Assembly (NCBI RefSeq): GCF_028453695.1
Contig: NC_135779.1
Span: 4,402,001-4,466,000 of the forward strand
Direction: 5' to 3'
DNA length: 64,000 nt
DNA from: Augochlora pura
Taxonomy: Eukaryota > Arthropoda > Insecta > Hymenoptera > Halictidae
Part shown: in pieces, positions 23,040 through 35,377 of the stretch
How the letters are laid out: the number at the start of each line of letters is the position of its first letter
Numbering within the stretch: the first letter of the stretch is position 1
Program-made: the position numbers and the translations under genes
The notes under the pieces: generated by a model
What the model was told of the DNA's origin: nothing
What the model saw: the letters and a program-made list of their open reading frames with translations, nothing else
Database searches by the model: none

Positions 23040-23583
23040 TAATCTACGACTAAATAAACAATCCTCGCGGATCCGAAAGCTACTAAAAAAGCCCAATCGG
23101 TAACGAGCCCATTAAATAAACAAGAAAAACATTAAACAAACAGAAGAACACCTGAACACCAATCCGGCAACGAGCCATCGCCTCCGTCATCTCACTTTCG
23201 ATATCAATCCACCGAGAGATATGCAAGGCTGATCGGCCCTGACCGTTAGCAAACGATCGAGAAGGATCCTTCTGGCTGTTTAATCATCCAGCCCGCGGCG
23301 ATCCGCGTCGAGCGTAGAGAGAAGCGAAAGATGCCGAAGCGGGAAGCAGAAAAGAAATGTCGGGGAGAGATCGCAATCGACCCGGTGGTACGCCACAACA
23401 CCACCACCACCACCGTTGCCGACCCGACAGCCTCTGACCGGTTTGGTGATGTCACTCGACGTATTTCCGTTTTCGACGAACCCGATGACGTCAATAGAAC
23501 CCGAGCTCCCCACCCAACCCTTTATGGCGACGTCATCCGCGTGTTTTCCCCGTGGCGCAACGTTTCGGCGGCGGAGAGTTCAA
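23040..23583. other. GC-rich island with (CCA)n
   Basis: GC-rich block with ACCACCACCACCACC at about 23400-23414. Three TGACGTC/GACGTCA-like sites (TGATGTCAC 23447, TGACGTCA 23486, GACGTCAT 23529) lie within 90 bp and resemble CRE/ATF sites. Frames are not recognised. Confidence 0.5.
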
Positions 23584-23587
23584 TTAA

Positions 23588-23700
23588 CCCTTTGCCGTAC
23601 TTTAACGCGTACGACTCGCGATGGAAATTACTAGTAATAAATAATTAACCCTTTGCACTCCGTTGACTCCTCTCAGGGGACATCGTAATTCTTGTATATG
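23588..23700. mobile_element. Two TTAA-element ends, partial
   Basis: TTAA at 23584-23587 followed by CCCTTTGCCGTACTTTAACG, and TTAA at 23645-23648 followed by CCCTTTGCACTCCGTTGACTC. The first resembles the inverse of 45262-45301. The second is a left end of the CCCTTTGCACTCGA family without a partner. Confidence 0.5.
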
Positions 23701-23920
23701 ACTAAACATTGAAGATTATTAGCGATTTGCAACTATTCTTCGATGTCTACGAATTCATATAGATCGAATATTATTACAATAATATTATATATACATTATA
23801 CATATATAACGTATACTACGTAATAATATAAATGTTCATAAGCGCTGGTAGGTAAGTTGGTAATGGTCGAAGCCATTTTAAGCTTAGATCCAAAAAGTTG
23901 CTATTTTGACCAGCTGTAGT
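23701..23920. other. AT-rich spacer
   Basis: Contains TATATA/TACATTATAC words. No gene seen. Confidence 0.5.
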
Positions 23921-24058
23921 ATAGTATAATTTGCATATAGTATAATAGCATATAGTATAATTTGCATATAGTATGATAGCATATAATATAATTTGCATAT
24001 AGTATGATAGCATATAGTATAATTTGCATTTAGTATAATAGCATATAGTATAACCTGC
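23921..24058. repeat. 31-bp minisatellite carrying four ATTTGCAT octamers
   Basis: Alternating 16- and 15-bp half units (TATAGTATAATTTGCA and TATAGTATAATAGCA) form a 31-bp repeat. The POU-protein octamer ATTTGCAT recurs at 23929, 23960, 23991 and 24022, exactly 31 bp apart, so all four lie nearly on the same helical face (three turns). Confidence 0.9.
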
Positions 24059-25260
24059 TATATGAGATTGAGCCTCGTGACTCGTGAAACTGTTACGCGT
24101 TTGACAGAAGGGTATTTAATAACGTCAACATTATTTCGTTAATTATGTAACGTTGTATATTAAAATATTAACATTGCATCGGAGGCGATTATCGTCCGGG
24201 TTTGATCCTCGCCGACCGCTACCTGGCTCTGAAAAAAAACGTCGCAGTAGTCCACGACGCCGCCGACGATTTCAGTCTGTTCGGAAAATTTATTTACAAC
24301 TTTTAAGGGCCCGGCTTTCTCGCGGAAATCTCGAGATCTCGGTTTCGCGTGTGCAGGTCGTCCGCGGGTTTTCGCGAGCCTCGAAAACCAATAAAGTACG
24401 CGGTTTAACGAAACGCAATACAATCTTATGTTGTTCGTAATTACTGCGGCCGATAGCGGGCAGGTGCACCGGCGCATCGGGGTGAGGTCAGTTACGGTGC
24501 CCGCTTAAAGAGAGAACGAGAAGGGTCAACGCTTCTGGAATTGTTAGCTCGCCGTTTCTTTTTATGCCTCGCGGATTAACTTCGACGGAATAAAAGCTTC
24601 TTGTTTAGTGGTCGGAGGAGCCAGCTGGACCGCCGCTCTTAACGCAATCGGACAGTTTCCCCCTTTTGCCGGTAGTCTACATTGTGCGTCGTTCCGCGCG
24701 GGATCTTTGCGCGGGGCCCTCCGGCGCGTTTCTGGGAAATTTTAATTAGTGAAAGGGACCGGGAACGATTCCGGTGGAATTCAGGGGTAGCCACGGATCT
24801 ACCGATATTATTTGTTATTAATATCGCGCTGGATTAAGTCGGCCGGTATTGGGGTCGATTCAAAGTGGAAGCCGCGCGAAGTTTACGCGTGTACGCGGCC
24901 TATGAAAATGGGAAATTGAATACAATCACCGGTACGTTTTAATTTTAGCTGCTTGGAACGAATCGCCGGGGGAAAATCTGTTTCCATTTCGGTGGAGGTA
25001 CGATTATTATTGCAAGCGGCCCGCGGACTTGTTTAATACGAGCATTGTAAGAGGCAGAAGGTAGATGGAATTTTAATAAGTCGGGTATAACGCGGTAACA
25101 CTTTTAAATTATCTCCAGCTTTTAATCGAATTTTATTTCGTTAGCTGATCAAAACAATCTCGTCCGAGATAAATTACAATTCTATTGTCCGTGGGGGTAG
25201 TTACGGGGTAAATTAGATCCTGCGCTTTTCCGCCGATTTCTCCTTTTCCAAAGTCTTCTT
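24059..25260. other. GC-rich island
   Basis: A long GC-rich block with overlapping frames of about 95-105 codons on both strands at 24153-24477. Nothing is recognised. Confidence 0.5.
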
Positions 25261-25930
25261 AAAACTTTAAAAAGATATTTCAGAAATTCTTACTGCAAAA
25301 AAATACGGGATTTTGCAAATCTGTTCTTCCATTTTCCACTTCTCAGAATAATCGCGTCCCTGCGAATGGTCGGTTATAAGGAAGAAAAAAATACGCGACG
25401 AACATTTCTCTGAAATGATGGGATCTACGCATTCTTGAGGGCGTTTAGGATACCTTCGGCTATCCGACACTCTCGCGGTTCGGATACCCGAAAGTATCTC
25501 ACGACGTAAGAATGCGGGGATTCCCAAGATGCCGGGAGCCCGAGTCATGTTTCGGGGCGAGCTTTGTGGCGCATGTGACTGTGGAACGCAGCTGCATAAA
25601 CAATGCACAGGAGAGCATAGTGTCTTCTCGATTTTAGGAAGAGATACATCGACCAGCAATTTTTATATGAAAACAATTTTAAACGCTGATAATTAATGTG
25701 AATAATGAATAACGAGTATGAATAATTAATACTTATTTTAACTAGAATACTTATTATTACTTTTATTTGAAATACTTATCATTACTTTTATTTTGAATAC
25801 TTATTTTTATTTTTTATAAAGCATTCTAATAATGACACTGTGCTAAGGTTTATGTGTAACAGTAACATGGATATTAATACAGTACGGAGCCACAGTAAAG
25901 TATTAATATCACTAAACAGTATCTTAAATA
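25261..25930. other. Mixed spacer
   Basis: A 130-codon minus frame (25267-25659) has no recognisable domain and no convincing start. AT-rich GAATACTTATTATTACTTTTATTT words follow at 25743-25830. Confidence 0.45.
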
Positions 25931-25933
25931 TTA

Positions 25934-26145
25934 ATTCATTTAATCATATCATCATTTGCAATTTTTTTATAATAAATTTGTATGAAGATGGCAACAATAA
26001 TCAAGTATTTGACTGGGTACTTCCAAGTTATAAGGCAATAATTCATTTAATCTTATTATCATTCATATTTCGTTACAATAAGTTCGTATAAAAATAACAA
26101 AAATAATGAAACCTTTGACTATAAACTTCCAAATGATAAGACCGT
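25934..26145. repeat. 107-bp local duplication
   Basis: ATTCATTTAATC...TTTGACT...ACTTCCAA..ATAAG recurs starting at 25934 and 26041, with clear but diverged alignment over the whole unit. Confidence 0.75.
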
Positions 26146-27160
26146 TTCCTGAACATTAAACAACGTATCATTACCAAGATCGTCATCGATAGCAACAACC
26201 AAAGACAAGAAAATCAATCGTAGTCCTGAATCAATGATCCACGTTATCGCGTCTACCCAAACTCGGTTTTTCGCTCGTTGTCGAAACAAAGTTGTCAATT
26301 AACCGGGAGATTACGAAGCGACGCGTTGGTTACGAGGCAACGGCCGGCCGGGTTGCCTTCCTGTGAGATAACCCGGGCGGGTTGAACGACACAGGAGAAG
26401 ACCGGGCCCGGGGACCGGATGTCGTCTCACTCGGCGTTGTTTCCTCTTCTTGCCGTGGGATCGAGGGAAAACGACAGGCGGAGGACATTGTCTGCCGCGC
26501 GGAGAGCAATGTCAAGGCCCGCCGCCGACATTATTGGAGCGTTTCCACGCGAGAGGAAACGCCGCCGGCTAGGAGCGAGACGACCCGAAGCCGTATCGCA
26601 TCGCCGCGTCGCGACGACAGCTAGATCGCCGATCGATCGATCCTCGCGGAAAAAAAGGCGAGAGAGAGAGATCGTCGCCGATCGCTTACGTTCCGCCATA
26701 GGCATCGCGTGACCCGCTCTTTCACGTCGTTCCTCCGTTTCTCTTTTTATTTCGCGGCCCATTGTCGGATACGGTACGATTACATACTCCTTGATTGATC
26801 TAATCGCGACGTTATTTTTATGTACGTCGCATTGTGCGGCGATTATGCGAGTTTGTTGGATCAAATTCGCAATTTTCGATCGAAATGCCTTAATAATTCT
26901 TCAAAGCAGATAAGAATGATTTAGGAAGTTATATAATTTTGTAGAATATACTCTTACTTATTTTTTAGCGAACAGATAAATCTTTTTATAAATTAATAGT
27001 AATTGATAATAATGTTGTAATGTTTTTATAAATGAATGTCTATATATCAAGCTGTTCAAAGATTGTGACTAGATATTTTGTTAAACAAGTTTGAAAATAG
27101 CAGTCTTTTGGAATAAATTATTTTTGCAGTGTCAACTAGTAATAGAGTACATTTTTTAAA
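26146..27160. other. GC-rich island then AT-rich valley
   Basis: GC-rich at 26220-26870 with GATCGATCGATCC near 26631 and frames up to 145 codons on both strands, none recognised. AT-rich and featureless after 26880. Confidence 0.5.
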
Positions 27161-27424
27161 TATAATAATTTTATAAATTATAAAAACTGTCTCATAGGAA
27201 ATAATAAAATATATTTCATAATAAAACTGGAGGTGGTCTGAAATAAATCCAAAACATTAAATATAGTAATTTAGTTAAATATAATAATTGAATATAATAA
27301 TTTTATAAATTATAAGTTGTACTGTCTCGTAGAAAATAATAAAATAAATTTGGTAATACACGAGAATAAAACTGGAAATGGCCTAAAATAAATCGAAAAC
27401 TTTAATTCCAAAAACTAACTAAAA
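27161..27424. repeat. 132-bp local duplication
   Basis: TATAATAATTTTATAAATTA starts at 27161 and 27293. Shared CTGTCTC(A/G)TAG, AATAATAAAATA and AATAAAACTGGA(G/A) words follow in order. Confidence 0.85.
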
Positions 27425-28423
27425 CCTGAAATATATTTATATAAAATTGCCCTGCAATTTGCAGGTACCGAGAGGTTCGTGTAACATCTGCGACAGTTAA
27501 CCTCCCCGTTACAGTCTCCTCGAACAGTTCGTTCGGCGGTGCACGCGTTAACGAGGACTATAAAATTCACGGTGGTGAATTAAAAGCGATTCCCCGGGTT
27601 CACGGAAAGCTCGATATTTATCGGCGTCTCGGGACGGAAGATTACGGGCAAGCACGGCCAATCAATTCTTTTTACGGCGACATAAATGGAGCGATAAAAC
27701 AGCCGGTTCCCGAAAGAAACGTTCCGTACAATCCCCATCGAACTGTTCGGATAATAATAACCCGAGAGGTGCGCGCAACGCGCTCGCGAGAGAGCGAACT
27801 TTCCGCTGCGACTTTTACGGGCTTGCGAATCGGCGAGTTCTTATCCATCGATAAAAAACGCGCGAATAATCGTCCGTTCGAAGAAACGAATTCGATCGGA
27901 GCTGCGCCGATGAACGGGGATTGCTTGGACAAAAGTAGAAGAAGAAAAATGCGTCGGCGAAAACGTCTACGGTATTTGCTGTCTATGGTATTCGCCACGG
28001 GGAGGATTTTTATCGTTTTGGGAAACCGATGTTTCAGCAGTGACATCATTGATTACGGTCGCGGATATTGAGATGCTGTTAGCTCGAGACCGTGACATCG
28101 AATGGTTGATAGTTTAATCCGATTAGGTAATAACGAGTGTTTAATTTATACGCTTTTAAAGACGTTTGGTCGGAGATCGAACCGCGATACATGGGAAACT
28201 TTCAATCGAGGACTCTGATGAATTCTATCTCGTGCGGTGATCTTGAAATTGCTGATAATCTGCCGTGAATTATACATATCATCACCCATTTTCCGTTCTT
28301 AATCTATCGTCTGCATTTTTCCAATATTTATGGCACGCTTGCTTTCACTATGTGGTCCCATCATTGCAGTGTTCGTGTAAAAAATTACTTTTCTAAAGCC
28401 ACTGCTACTTGTTTGTAACTAGA
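27425..28423. other. GC-rich island and mixed flank
   Basis: GC-rich from about 27470 to 28260. Frames of 100-125 codons on both strands (27672-28071) mirror each other without recognisable content. Confidence 0.5.
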
Positions 28424-28715
28424 TTATAGATTTTTAGGTTATAGATTTCTAGAATATAGATTTTTAGGTTATAGATTTCTAGAATATAGATTTTTAGGTT
28501 ATAGATCTTTAGGTTATAGATTTTTAGATTATAGATTTTGAGGTTATAGATTTTTAGCTTATAGATTTTTAGATTATAAATTTCTAGATGATAGATTTTT
28601 AGTTTATAGATTTTTAGGTTATAGATTTTTAGATTATAAATTTCTAAATTACAGATTTTTAGATTATAAATGTCTAGTTTACAGATTTTTAGACTATAGA
28701 TTATTAAATTATAGA
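28424..28715. repeat. 15-bp minisatellite (TTATAGATTTTTAGG)n, about 19 copies
   Basis: 15-bp units in constant register, with T/C and G/A variants. On the minus strand this yields a KIYNL pentapeptide frame (28405-28722), which is a repeat product. Confidence 0.95.
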
Positions 28716-29216
28716 TTCTCACGAATTTATGACACGTAGAAATTCATGCTATAGAATATTGTTAATAAATTTTCAAGCGACCAACCCGTGAACTAGATTT
28801 CAATTTTACCTGGTTGAATATAGAATTACGACACGATGCAATTTCGTTTCGTCACAATCGAACATAAAGTTCCATTTCTGGGTCAGCCACCGAACTATCC
28901 TTGGTTGCGATCAGCGATAATGCCGCGAGAAGATATAACAGTATATATTAATGATAATAGTAATAAAACCATAAACAGGGATGCTTCTAGAACAGCTAAT
29001 AAAATGTGGAGAGACAATGGAGCATATAACAGAAGGGGTACGAATGAGTCCTTGGTGCAGATGGTGTCGGTAGATAAGATACAGTAGTGCGGATCATGCG
29101 TCTACTCGAACATAACCCTATACTGGCGCGAGCATAATGCTGCAAATCGACTAAATATGAGACGATTATCGTAAACAGTTACCGATATTTCAGTTCGCAA
29201 TATTTCACTGTTGCAA
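28716..29216. other. Spacer with an unassigned 83-codon frame
   Basis: A plus frame at 28836-29087 gives a mixed-composition 83-residue translation without a recognised motif. Chance frames of this length are expected, so no gene is called. Confidence 0.4.
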
Positions 29217-29485
29217 TTTGATAAAATGGCTCAAAGGTATGAAATTTCAATTTCCAAACTTTGATAATGATTTAAAAAGAGTTTGCAGCTCTAAAATTGC
29301 TCGAGATTATCAATTTTAGATTATTCGAGCTTGACAATGGTACAAAGGTATAAAATTTCAATTTTCCAACTTTAACAATGGCACGGTAGCACAAAATTTC
29401 AATTTCTCGAAGAAAATGGCTCCGAAATAAGAAATTTCAATTTATAGCTCTAAAATGACTCGAAATTCTCAATCTTGAATTTTTT
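29217..29485. repeat. Degenerate repeat of AATGGCTC...AAATTTCAATTT units
   Basis: Units with (A)AATGGCTC-like, AAAGGTAT-like and AAATTTCAATTT words start near 29223, 29336, 29375 and 29417, with CTCTAAAAT(T/G)(G/A)CTCGA between some. Spacing is irregular (about 40-110 bp). Confidence 0.65.
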
Positions 29486-29999
29486 GACATTAAAAATTTC
29501 TAGCATACAATCTACCTAGTTCTACGAACTGCATATCCTCCGAAACATTCGCTTAAATGCAAACTATATTTGTGCTTGCTTACTATATTGCCTCTGGAAT
29601 TGATATTCTACTAATACAAATTGCGCGACGAATTTCTAAAACTAAAACACGCGGCAATCATTTGCAATCTGCATGAGCTAGCTGGCAGCAAAATTATTTT
29701 TTAATAAACGTACATCCTATAATTTAAATAAATGTACGTATATAATAGTATACTATATATATAATAGTATACTATAGAAGAATAACTATAAAATTGCACA
29801 CAACATGAATGAACGCAGCGTTGCGGCTTTAAGAAAATGACAGCGAGCACCTGGTCTTATTTGTGCAAATAAACAAAATACAGAACATATATAAAGAGAG
29901 AGAGGACTCTCATAATCGGTAACAAAGGATGCCTGCAATGTGCCTAAATAGTTCTAATATCGACAATTCGTTCTCCGAATTGTCGGTATTAGAAATAAT
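29486..29999. other. AT-rich spacer with palindromic pair
   Basis: ATAATAGTATACTATA occurs twice at about 29735-29776; its core ATAGTATACTAT is a perfect palindrome. No gene recognised. Confidence 0.5.
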
Positions 30000-30785
30000 A
30001 ACATCGCGACGCATCCCGCCTCAGTCAATGATCCTCGTCCACCATCGAAACGCCTCGTCCTTCGTACGTCCGTTGAAAAAACCAAGTCGATCCACGGTGT
30101 CCGTAATCTATTAACGATCGAGGCGTTGGTAATCTCGATCTTGGCCGGTCCGCGCGAACCGGCAGCGGTGCGTGAATGAGACGAGAAAAGGAGCTGTCGC
30201 GTGACGCGTCCCGGCGCGCACGCAGGACGACGAACGTCGTCCGGCCGGACCGGCCGATGATTCACAGGACGATAGCAGGTGGAAAAAGAGAAGAGAGAAG
30301 AGAGGAGAAGAGAGAGAGAGAGAGAGAGCCGACACACCGCCGCTCCGGACGAGAGAGCCGTGCGAGGAAGGGGCCGGCGGGTGGCCGAGCGCGCGGATAG
30401 AGCGTCGATGACGACGCCGATGAGCACGACGACCGAGGAGGAAAGAGCCGCGATGCGCCGCAGAAGAGTCTAGGATATCATCGCCTATAAATACACGCGG
30501 CAGCCTCGGGCAAGGACGTCGTTGGTTACGGGGAATGATCCTAGACGATCGTCTTACGACGGTGCCGACCTCCTCGAGCGGATCGGCCGGAGCCGATCGG
30601 AGCGCTGATGTTAATTGCTGTTTTCGCCGGAACACAAAAATCACCGACGGGATAACAACGGCGGCTATTAACCCGGCTATTTCACCTGCGGCCTACGAGC
30701 CTGGTTCATGGTATCGATATCCTATTCGCCGAATTTTCAACCTGTTAGGTGGTATAGTCATCGCTGTTTCTTCGTGAAGAATATG
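30000..30785. other. GC-rich island with GA tract and TATA-like box
   Basis: A GA-rich purine tract lies at about 30283-30328. TATAAATA lies at 30486-30493 in GC-rich surroundings with no clear initiator. A 177-codon minus frame (30111-30644) and a 157-codon minus frame overlap each other and carry S, R and L runs from the GA tract; neither is called. Confidence 0.45.
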
Positions 30786-30825
30786 CTCTTTGAAACAGCC
30801 AACTGGTTAAGCACACAGATATCAA

Positions 30826-31043
30826 CCCTTTTTGATCTCGAGTGATGACTTTGAGGCATCGGTCAAATTGTTCTAAAACGTTCCAAAATAATGTTTATAC
30901 TAACAAAAGTTTACATATGAAAAGTTCTTGATGGTGAAACTTCATTAATCATATGCATAAAATGCACTTTGTCGCAGTAAATGGAAACACTACGAGCAAG
31001 ACATCTTGTTTTAGATTTTTAAAATGGCTTCGAGTGCAAAGGG
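30826..31043. mobile_element. CCCTTTGCACTCGA-family MITE, 218 bp, decayed left end
   Basis: The left end CCCTTTTTGATCTCGAGTGATGACT follows TCAA, and the right end GGCTTCGAGTGCAAAGGG precedes TTTA (31044-31047). The interior GTGATGACT..GAGGCA matches the copies at 37608 and 43207. Both flanks have lost one base of TTAA, which suggests an old insertion. Confidence 0.8.
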
Positions 31044-31420
31044 TTTATAAAATTATATACTTTATGAAAGCGTTTTATTTAAACGATATTTGATGAAAGA
31101 ATCAAATATAATCAGTATAATTACAAAGATAAATTATTTCAAAGAGAAATCGATCAAAGAGAAATTTGTCGAGGTTATGTTACAAAATGCACTCTTGAAA
31201 TTTTCATCCCAGGCTCTGCCACAGTACAATTAATTGCTTGCGATTTTTGAAATTAATTTTTCAGACATTATCCAATAAATCGGTTCCTCTGATATCAAAA
31301 GATTGCGTTAAACGAAGTCAAATGAACTAATCTATTGTCGTCTATATTTTTACGATTAACATCGAAGTTACAATGTTCTATTAACTGAAAATCTTCTTCA
31401 GTTTATCAGAGCTGTGATTT
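31044..31420. other. AT-rich spacer
   Basis: No repeat or gene recognised. Confidence 0.5.
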
Positions 31421-32720
31421 TCGTTCAACATTTTACCGCGAACAGCATCGGAGACGCGCGGTTAAAACGCATCGTTTCTGCATCGAGGATATTGTTTCCA
31501 GGTAATGGATCCCGGAATATCGTGTGTACTGAACGTGCAAAGGGGCGGCAGGATCCATGGTTCGTCGTTGATTCACCTTGCGGACCGGCGGAGTAACGGA
31601 TCAATTCCGCCGACACTATTCTTGCTGCTTTTTCCGTCCGATCGCGGAGACGATTAGCCACATTGTTGCGTGAGATTTTGCGGTGGACGCGCGAGCTGAA
31701 TTAATGATATCGCGCCCGGAGATTGTTCATGGTTCACGGTACGCGGTGAAATGATCCGTGGATCGTGACGCTCTTCGCGCCTCGTACCCGCGATACCGTC
31801 GCAATTATACCGTGATTTATCCTGCTCCAGAAATCAGCGAAACAAATCACCGAGTAAACTAAATAATAACAATTTTTTAAGCAGTTTTTGGTTGCCTAGT
31901 ATTTTCTTGAATTATTTTTCATTTTGATATTTGACTGTTAGTTTTCTCGTTCGCTGTGCATTTGTTACGGTAAATTGTTGGCTAGTAAACAGTGAATTTC
32001 GATTCGAGCTAATCGTTTTCAACTTCTGTCAATTTTCCGGATTTCCGAGCGCCCCTTTGCTACCCGGGACTGCCTCTGATCACCTTTGACGACCATTAAT
32101 CACTTTTGACTGGCCGCGACTGCCTCTGCCCACCCTTTGACCACCCGTGACCGCCTTTGATTACCTTTCACCACCACCGGCCGCGGATGGCCACCTGTAA
32201 TCACGGACTCCTCTCGGACGGTAATGCCTCGCCGAGACGCTGCGAAACTTTGCGCCGCGTCGCGAACGTTTCGCCGGTTGCGAGATATTTCATTAAATTG
32301 TAATAATAAATCGAGCCCCTCTCGGATCCCGCTCTTCGCGACCCTCGCGCGTCATCCGACGCGTTTCGTTCTACCGTAGCTGCCGCAATTGATTAGCTTT
32401 GCCTTCTGATCTTCTAATGATTATATCCCCGCTCGATCGTTCCGAGATTGCGAAACAATTCCCACCGTGGGGAATTCTAATCGCATAATTTACTGAACGA
32501 CGATTCTCCTATTTATGGGACGACACTTTTTACGTTATAACAGTCGCGTTCCCGGCCGGTTAAATATAAAAACAAAGGAGAGGCGCCGCACGCCGTCACC
32601 GTGGATCCGTGAATTACTTATAACGATTACTAACCAGTCGCTTATTATCGCTGACGCAACACGCCGGGTATATTTCAACTCTTGACATCAACAACGCGGA
32701 CTTACGATCCGCACTTTTTA
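31421..32720. other. GC-rich island with degenerate GACTGCCTCTG repeats
   Basis: At 32067-32185 the words GACTGCCTCTGATCACCTTTGAC, GACTGCCTCTGCCCACCC and GACCGCCTTTGATTACC form a loose repeat of about 45 bp. The rest is GC-rich without recognised content. Confidence 0.5.
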
Positions 32721-32896
32721 CGCGATGATGCAGTCGCCGCGGGTATGCCATTTTTATTGACCTTTCGTCTGCCACTGAATGGAACGGTCTCGCTATGGCG
32801 TTGCACTCTTCTTACCATCTTCCTACCACGATCGGCACTGTTCTCCGGCTGATACGTAGTCGATGCCGTTCTTGAACCCTTTTGCTGTTGTATTAA

Positions 32897-32988
32897 CACT
32901 TTACTAGCTTATGAATCGACTTGGCCTCATAGATAGCCTGTTAATCGGTTGTCATGGCAATCAGTTATCTGTTATTGAGGTGAAAGTG
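32897..32988. mobile_element. Short TTAA-flanked inverted-repeat element, candidate
   Basis: TTAA (32893-32896) then CACTTT; the right end AAAGTG precedes TTAG. About 92 bp with a 9-bp shared TAACACTTT terminus. The short terminus makes chance possible. Confidence 0.3.
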
Positions 32989-33039
32989 TTAGATTGTCCA
33001 CTGTAAGCTCCGATATTTTTATTTATTTTTTTAATGTTA

Positions 33040-33400
33040 GATACATAATGTTATTTGTGAAGCCGCTGTACTTTAATATAATATTGGTAGAACTGTGATA
33101 GCAGTAGTAATAATAATTAAAATATAATATTAGTAATAATAATAAATATATATAATATTAGTAATTGTATTCAATTTGAAAGTAACAAAACCGAGGTTTA
33201 AACTGTACCTTTAATATAATATTACTGGCACTATAGTAACAGTAATTCTAATATTAATATAATATTAACGATAATAATAGTAGTAATTCTAATAACAATA
33301 TAATATTAACGATAATAATAGTAGTAGTGATAATAATAATATAATATTCGTGACAGTAAGAAATAAATACAATATTAGTAATTCTACTCACCGTAAAAAA
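33040..33400. repeat. ATAATATTAGTAATAA-rich array
   Basis: Loose repeat of TAATATAATATTA and AATAATAGTAGTAAT words. CAATATAATATTAACGATAATAATAGTAGT-like stretches occur twice at about 33255-33325. Confidence 0.7.
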
Positions 33401-34799
33401 AGTAACAAAAACCGCGTACACGCCATCGATTGTCGCGAAGTTATGAATATATTTATTTGCGAAATGGAACGCGGCGTGACCAGAACCGTGATATCGCTAA
33501 TTCAATCCACTTCCGCTTAAACCCCGATTTCCATATAAAATGGAACCTTTTCCCAGCGACGCGGGGCGCACAAAACCTATTTTCATCATTTTCCTCTCGC
33601 ACCACGCCCACGCTACATTTTATCATTCTCCACGCGCGCGCGCGAGCGCGAGATTCGATATTCTCCCGTTCGATTCGAACTTTTTTAATACGGCGCGAGA
33701 AATAAATCCACGATAATTACTTGATTAAATATTATCGAATCCGTCTACGCTCGAAGGTCGGTTAGTTCCTGTTTCGCAATAACTGTTTCCTGGAACATTG
33801 AATGAACGTGGCGCGGATACGAACGGGCGGTACGATCCATTCATCAAACCGGCGATACTGAAAACAAAAAAGGAACAGGTGGGCGCGAGCGCGAGCGCGG
33901 TCAGAAAGCCCGGGATTATATCGATTAATCGGCGATGCGGTTGCAGGAAGACAGTCGTTTGTTGGCATAATCGATGCCTTAACAGTCTAATAGATGCATC
34001 CTCCCGGCCACTGAAAATCTCCGCTCTTCTCGCCAGGCCGAACCTGATATCTTGAATTATGTCATTCTCACCTGTGCCTTCGCTACGGACAGTTTATACC
34101 GTCGTTACGTCGTTTCTTTATAGTTTTTTATCGTCACCGTTATATTGTTTTTCCGAGCTCGTTCCGTGCTATTCTATTTAGGCTATGCATAATTAGGCTG
34201 TGGCAATCTTCATAAATAATTCCGAACGTTCAAGATCGGACGGTTATGGTTTTATTTTGCGCTCGTTGCTTCCTGACTTGTCCTCTGATAGAATCATCTC
34301 ATGGATTACTCGTAATCTACCCTTCAAGCTGTAACAATAATCTTCGGTATCCTTTTTAATCTCATTGGTCCTTCGCTTCGTAATGACACCCTTTGGATGT
34401 TATGGCGTTTTGATATAGAAACAAGTGTTTGATGTTTTATTTTCACAATGAAAAATTTTTTAATCGACGAAAGAAATTTTTTTCCAATTTCGACTTCCTT
34501 GGAACGATTAAAAAACGCATCGAAGTTAAAGCTAAAGATTCGTCGTACGATTAAGGTCCGAAAACTATTCCTAACTATTAATAAATATTCCGAAATAATA
34601 AATCTATTAATTTTAAAACAGTATAAATTGTTTCACCTTTCGATAATGCAATATTCGATATTGAATTCTATATTATTATCTGAAATATGAATCGAATCTA
34701 AATTAATCTAAATTTATCTAAATTTCGTCTTCCTCCACCTTGGATCACCTTAAACCATAACCTACAAAGCATCGAAATTAATTTGCACGCTTGAACCAT
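33401..34799. other. GC-rich island then AT-rich valley up to the gap
   Basis: GC-rich at 33410-34130 with a Z-DNA-prone CGCGCGCGCGAGCGCG run at about 33632-33651. The AT-rich stretch after 34140 has an 80-codon frame (34448-34690) with K, L and I bias from base composition. No gene called. Confidence 0.5.
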
Positions 34800-34899
34800 N
34801 NNNNNNNNNNNNNNNNNNNNNNNNNNNNNNNNNNNNNNNNNNNNNNNNNNNNNNNNNNNNNNNNNNNNNNNNNNNNNNNNNNNNNNNNNNNNNNNNNNN
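34800..34899. other. Assembly gap (100 N)
   Basis: Exactly 100 N, the conventional size for a gap of unknown length. Sequence order across it depends on scaffolding. Confidence 0.99.
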
Positions 34900-35317
34900 T
34901 AAAATATCCCAAACACGGAATTGAACATTGTCGAAGCTGTTTCCACGTTTTCGCATCAATGTCGAACGACAACATCCGCGTGTCGTATCGACGGTTCGAT
35001 TCCAGGTACGATGACTTCCAAATAAGTCCGATGGCTCAATACCAGCCGATAAGTTACATAATTCGGAGAAGAAAGAAAAAAAACGAAGAAAGGCCGGGCA
35101 TGACTCTTCCGAGTCTTTAACCTCGGGGAGCTATAAGCACCGGGTTTCCATTAAATTCCACCGATCCTCTGTTACACCGAAGACTACCGGTAATCGGAAG
35201 GTTAACCGAGAGAGGACCGGCTTCGGCATTCCTCGTCGAACACCGGAGCGTACATCGAGCACTCGTCGTCGTCGTTGTCGTCGTTCGGCCGATCTTTCTC
35301 CTCTCGTGTGTCCCGAA

Positions 35318-35322
<5 letters not shown>
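34900..35322. other. Mixed to GC-rich spacer
   Basis: CGTCGTCGTCGTTGTCGTCG at about 35265-35285 precedes the CT tract. No gene recognised. Confidence 0.5.

Positions 35323-35374
<52 letters not shown>
35323..35374. repeat. (CT)26 microsatellite
   Basis: An uninterrupted CT run of about 52 bp. Confidence 0.97.

Positions 35375-35377
<3 letters not shown>

Noticed and set aside
28170..28260. CTGATGA near GAAA, possible hammerhead ribozyme
   Set aside because: No stem II between the motifs and no matching stem III.
28836..29087. 83-codon plus frame with mixed composition
   Set aside because: Chance frames of this size are expected in 64 kb; no motif, start context or splice site supports it.
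34985..35012. GGTTCGATTCC resembling a tRNA T-arm
   Set aside because: The flanking stem does not pair, and no anticodon or D arm lies upstream.
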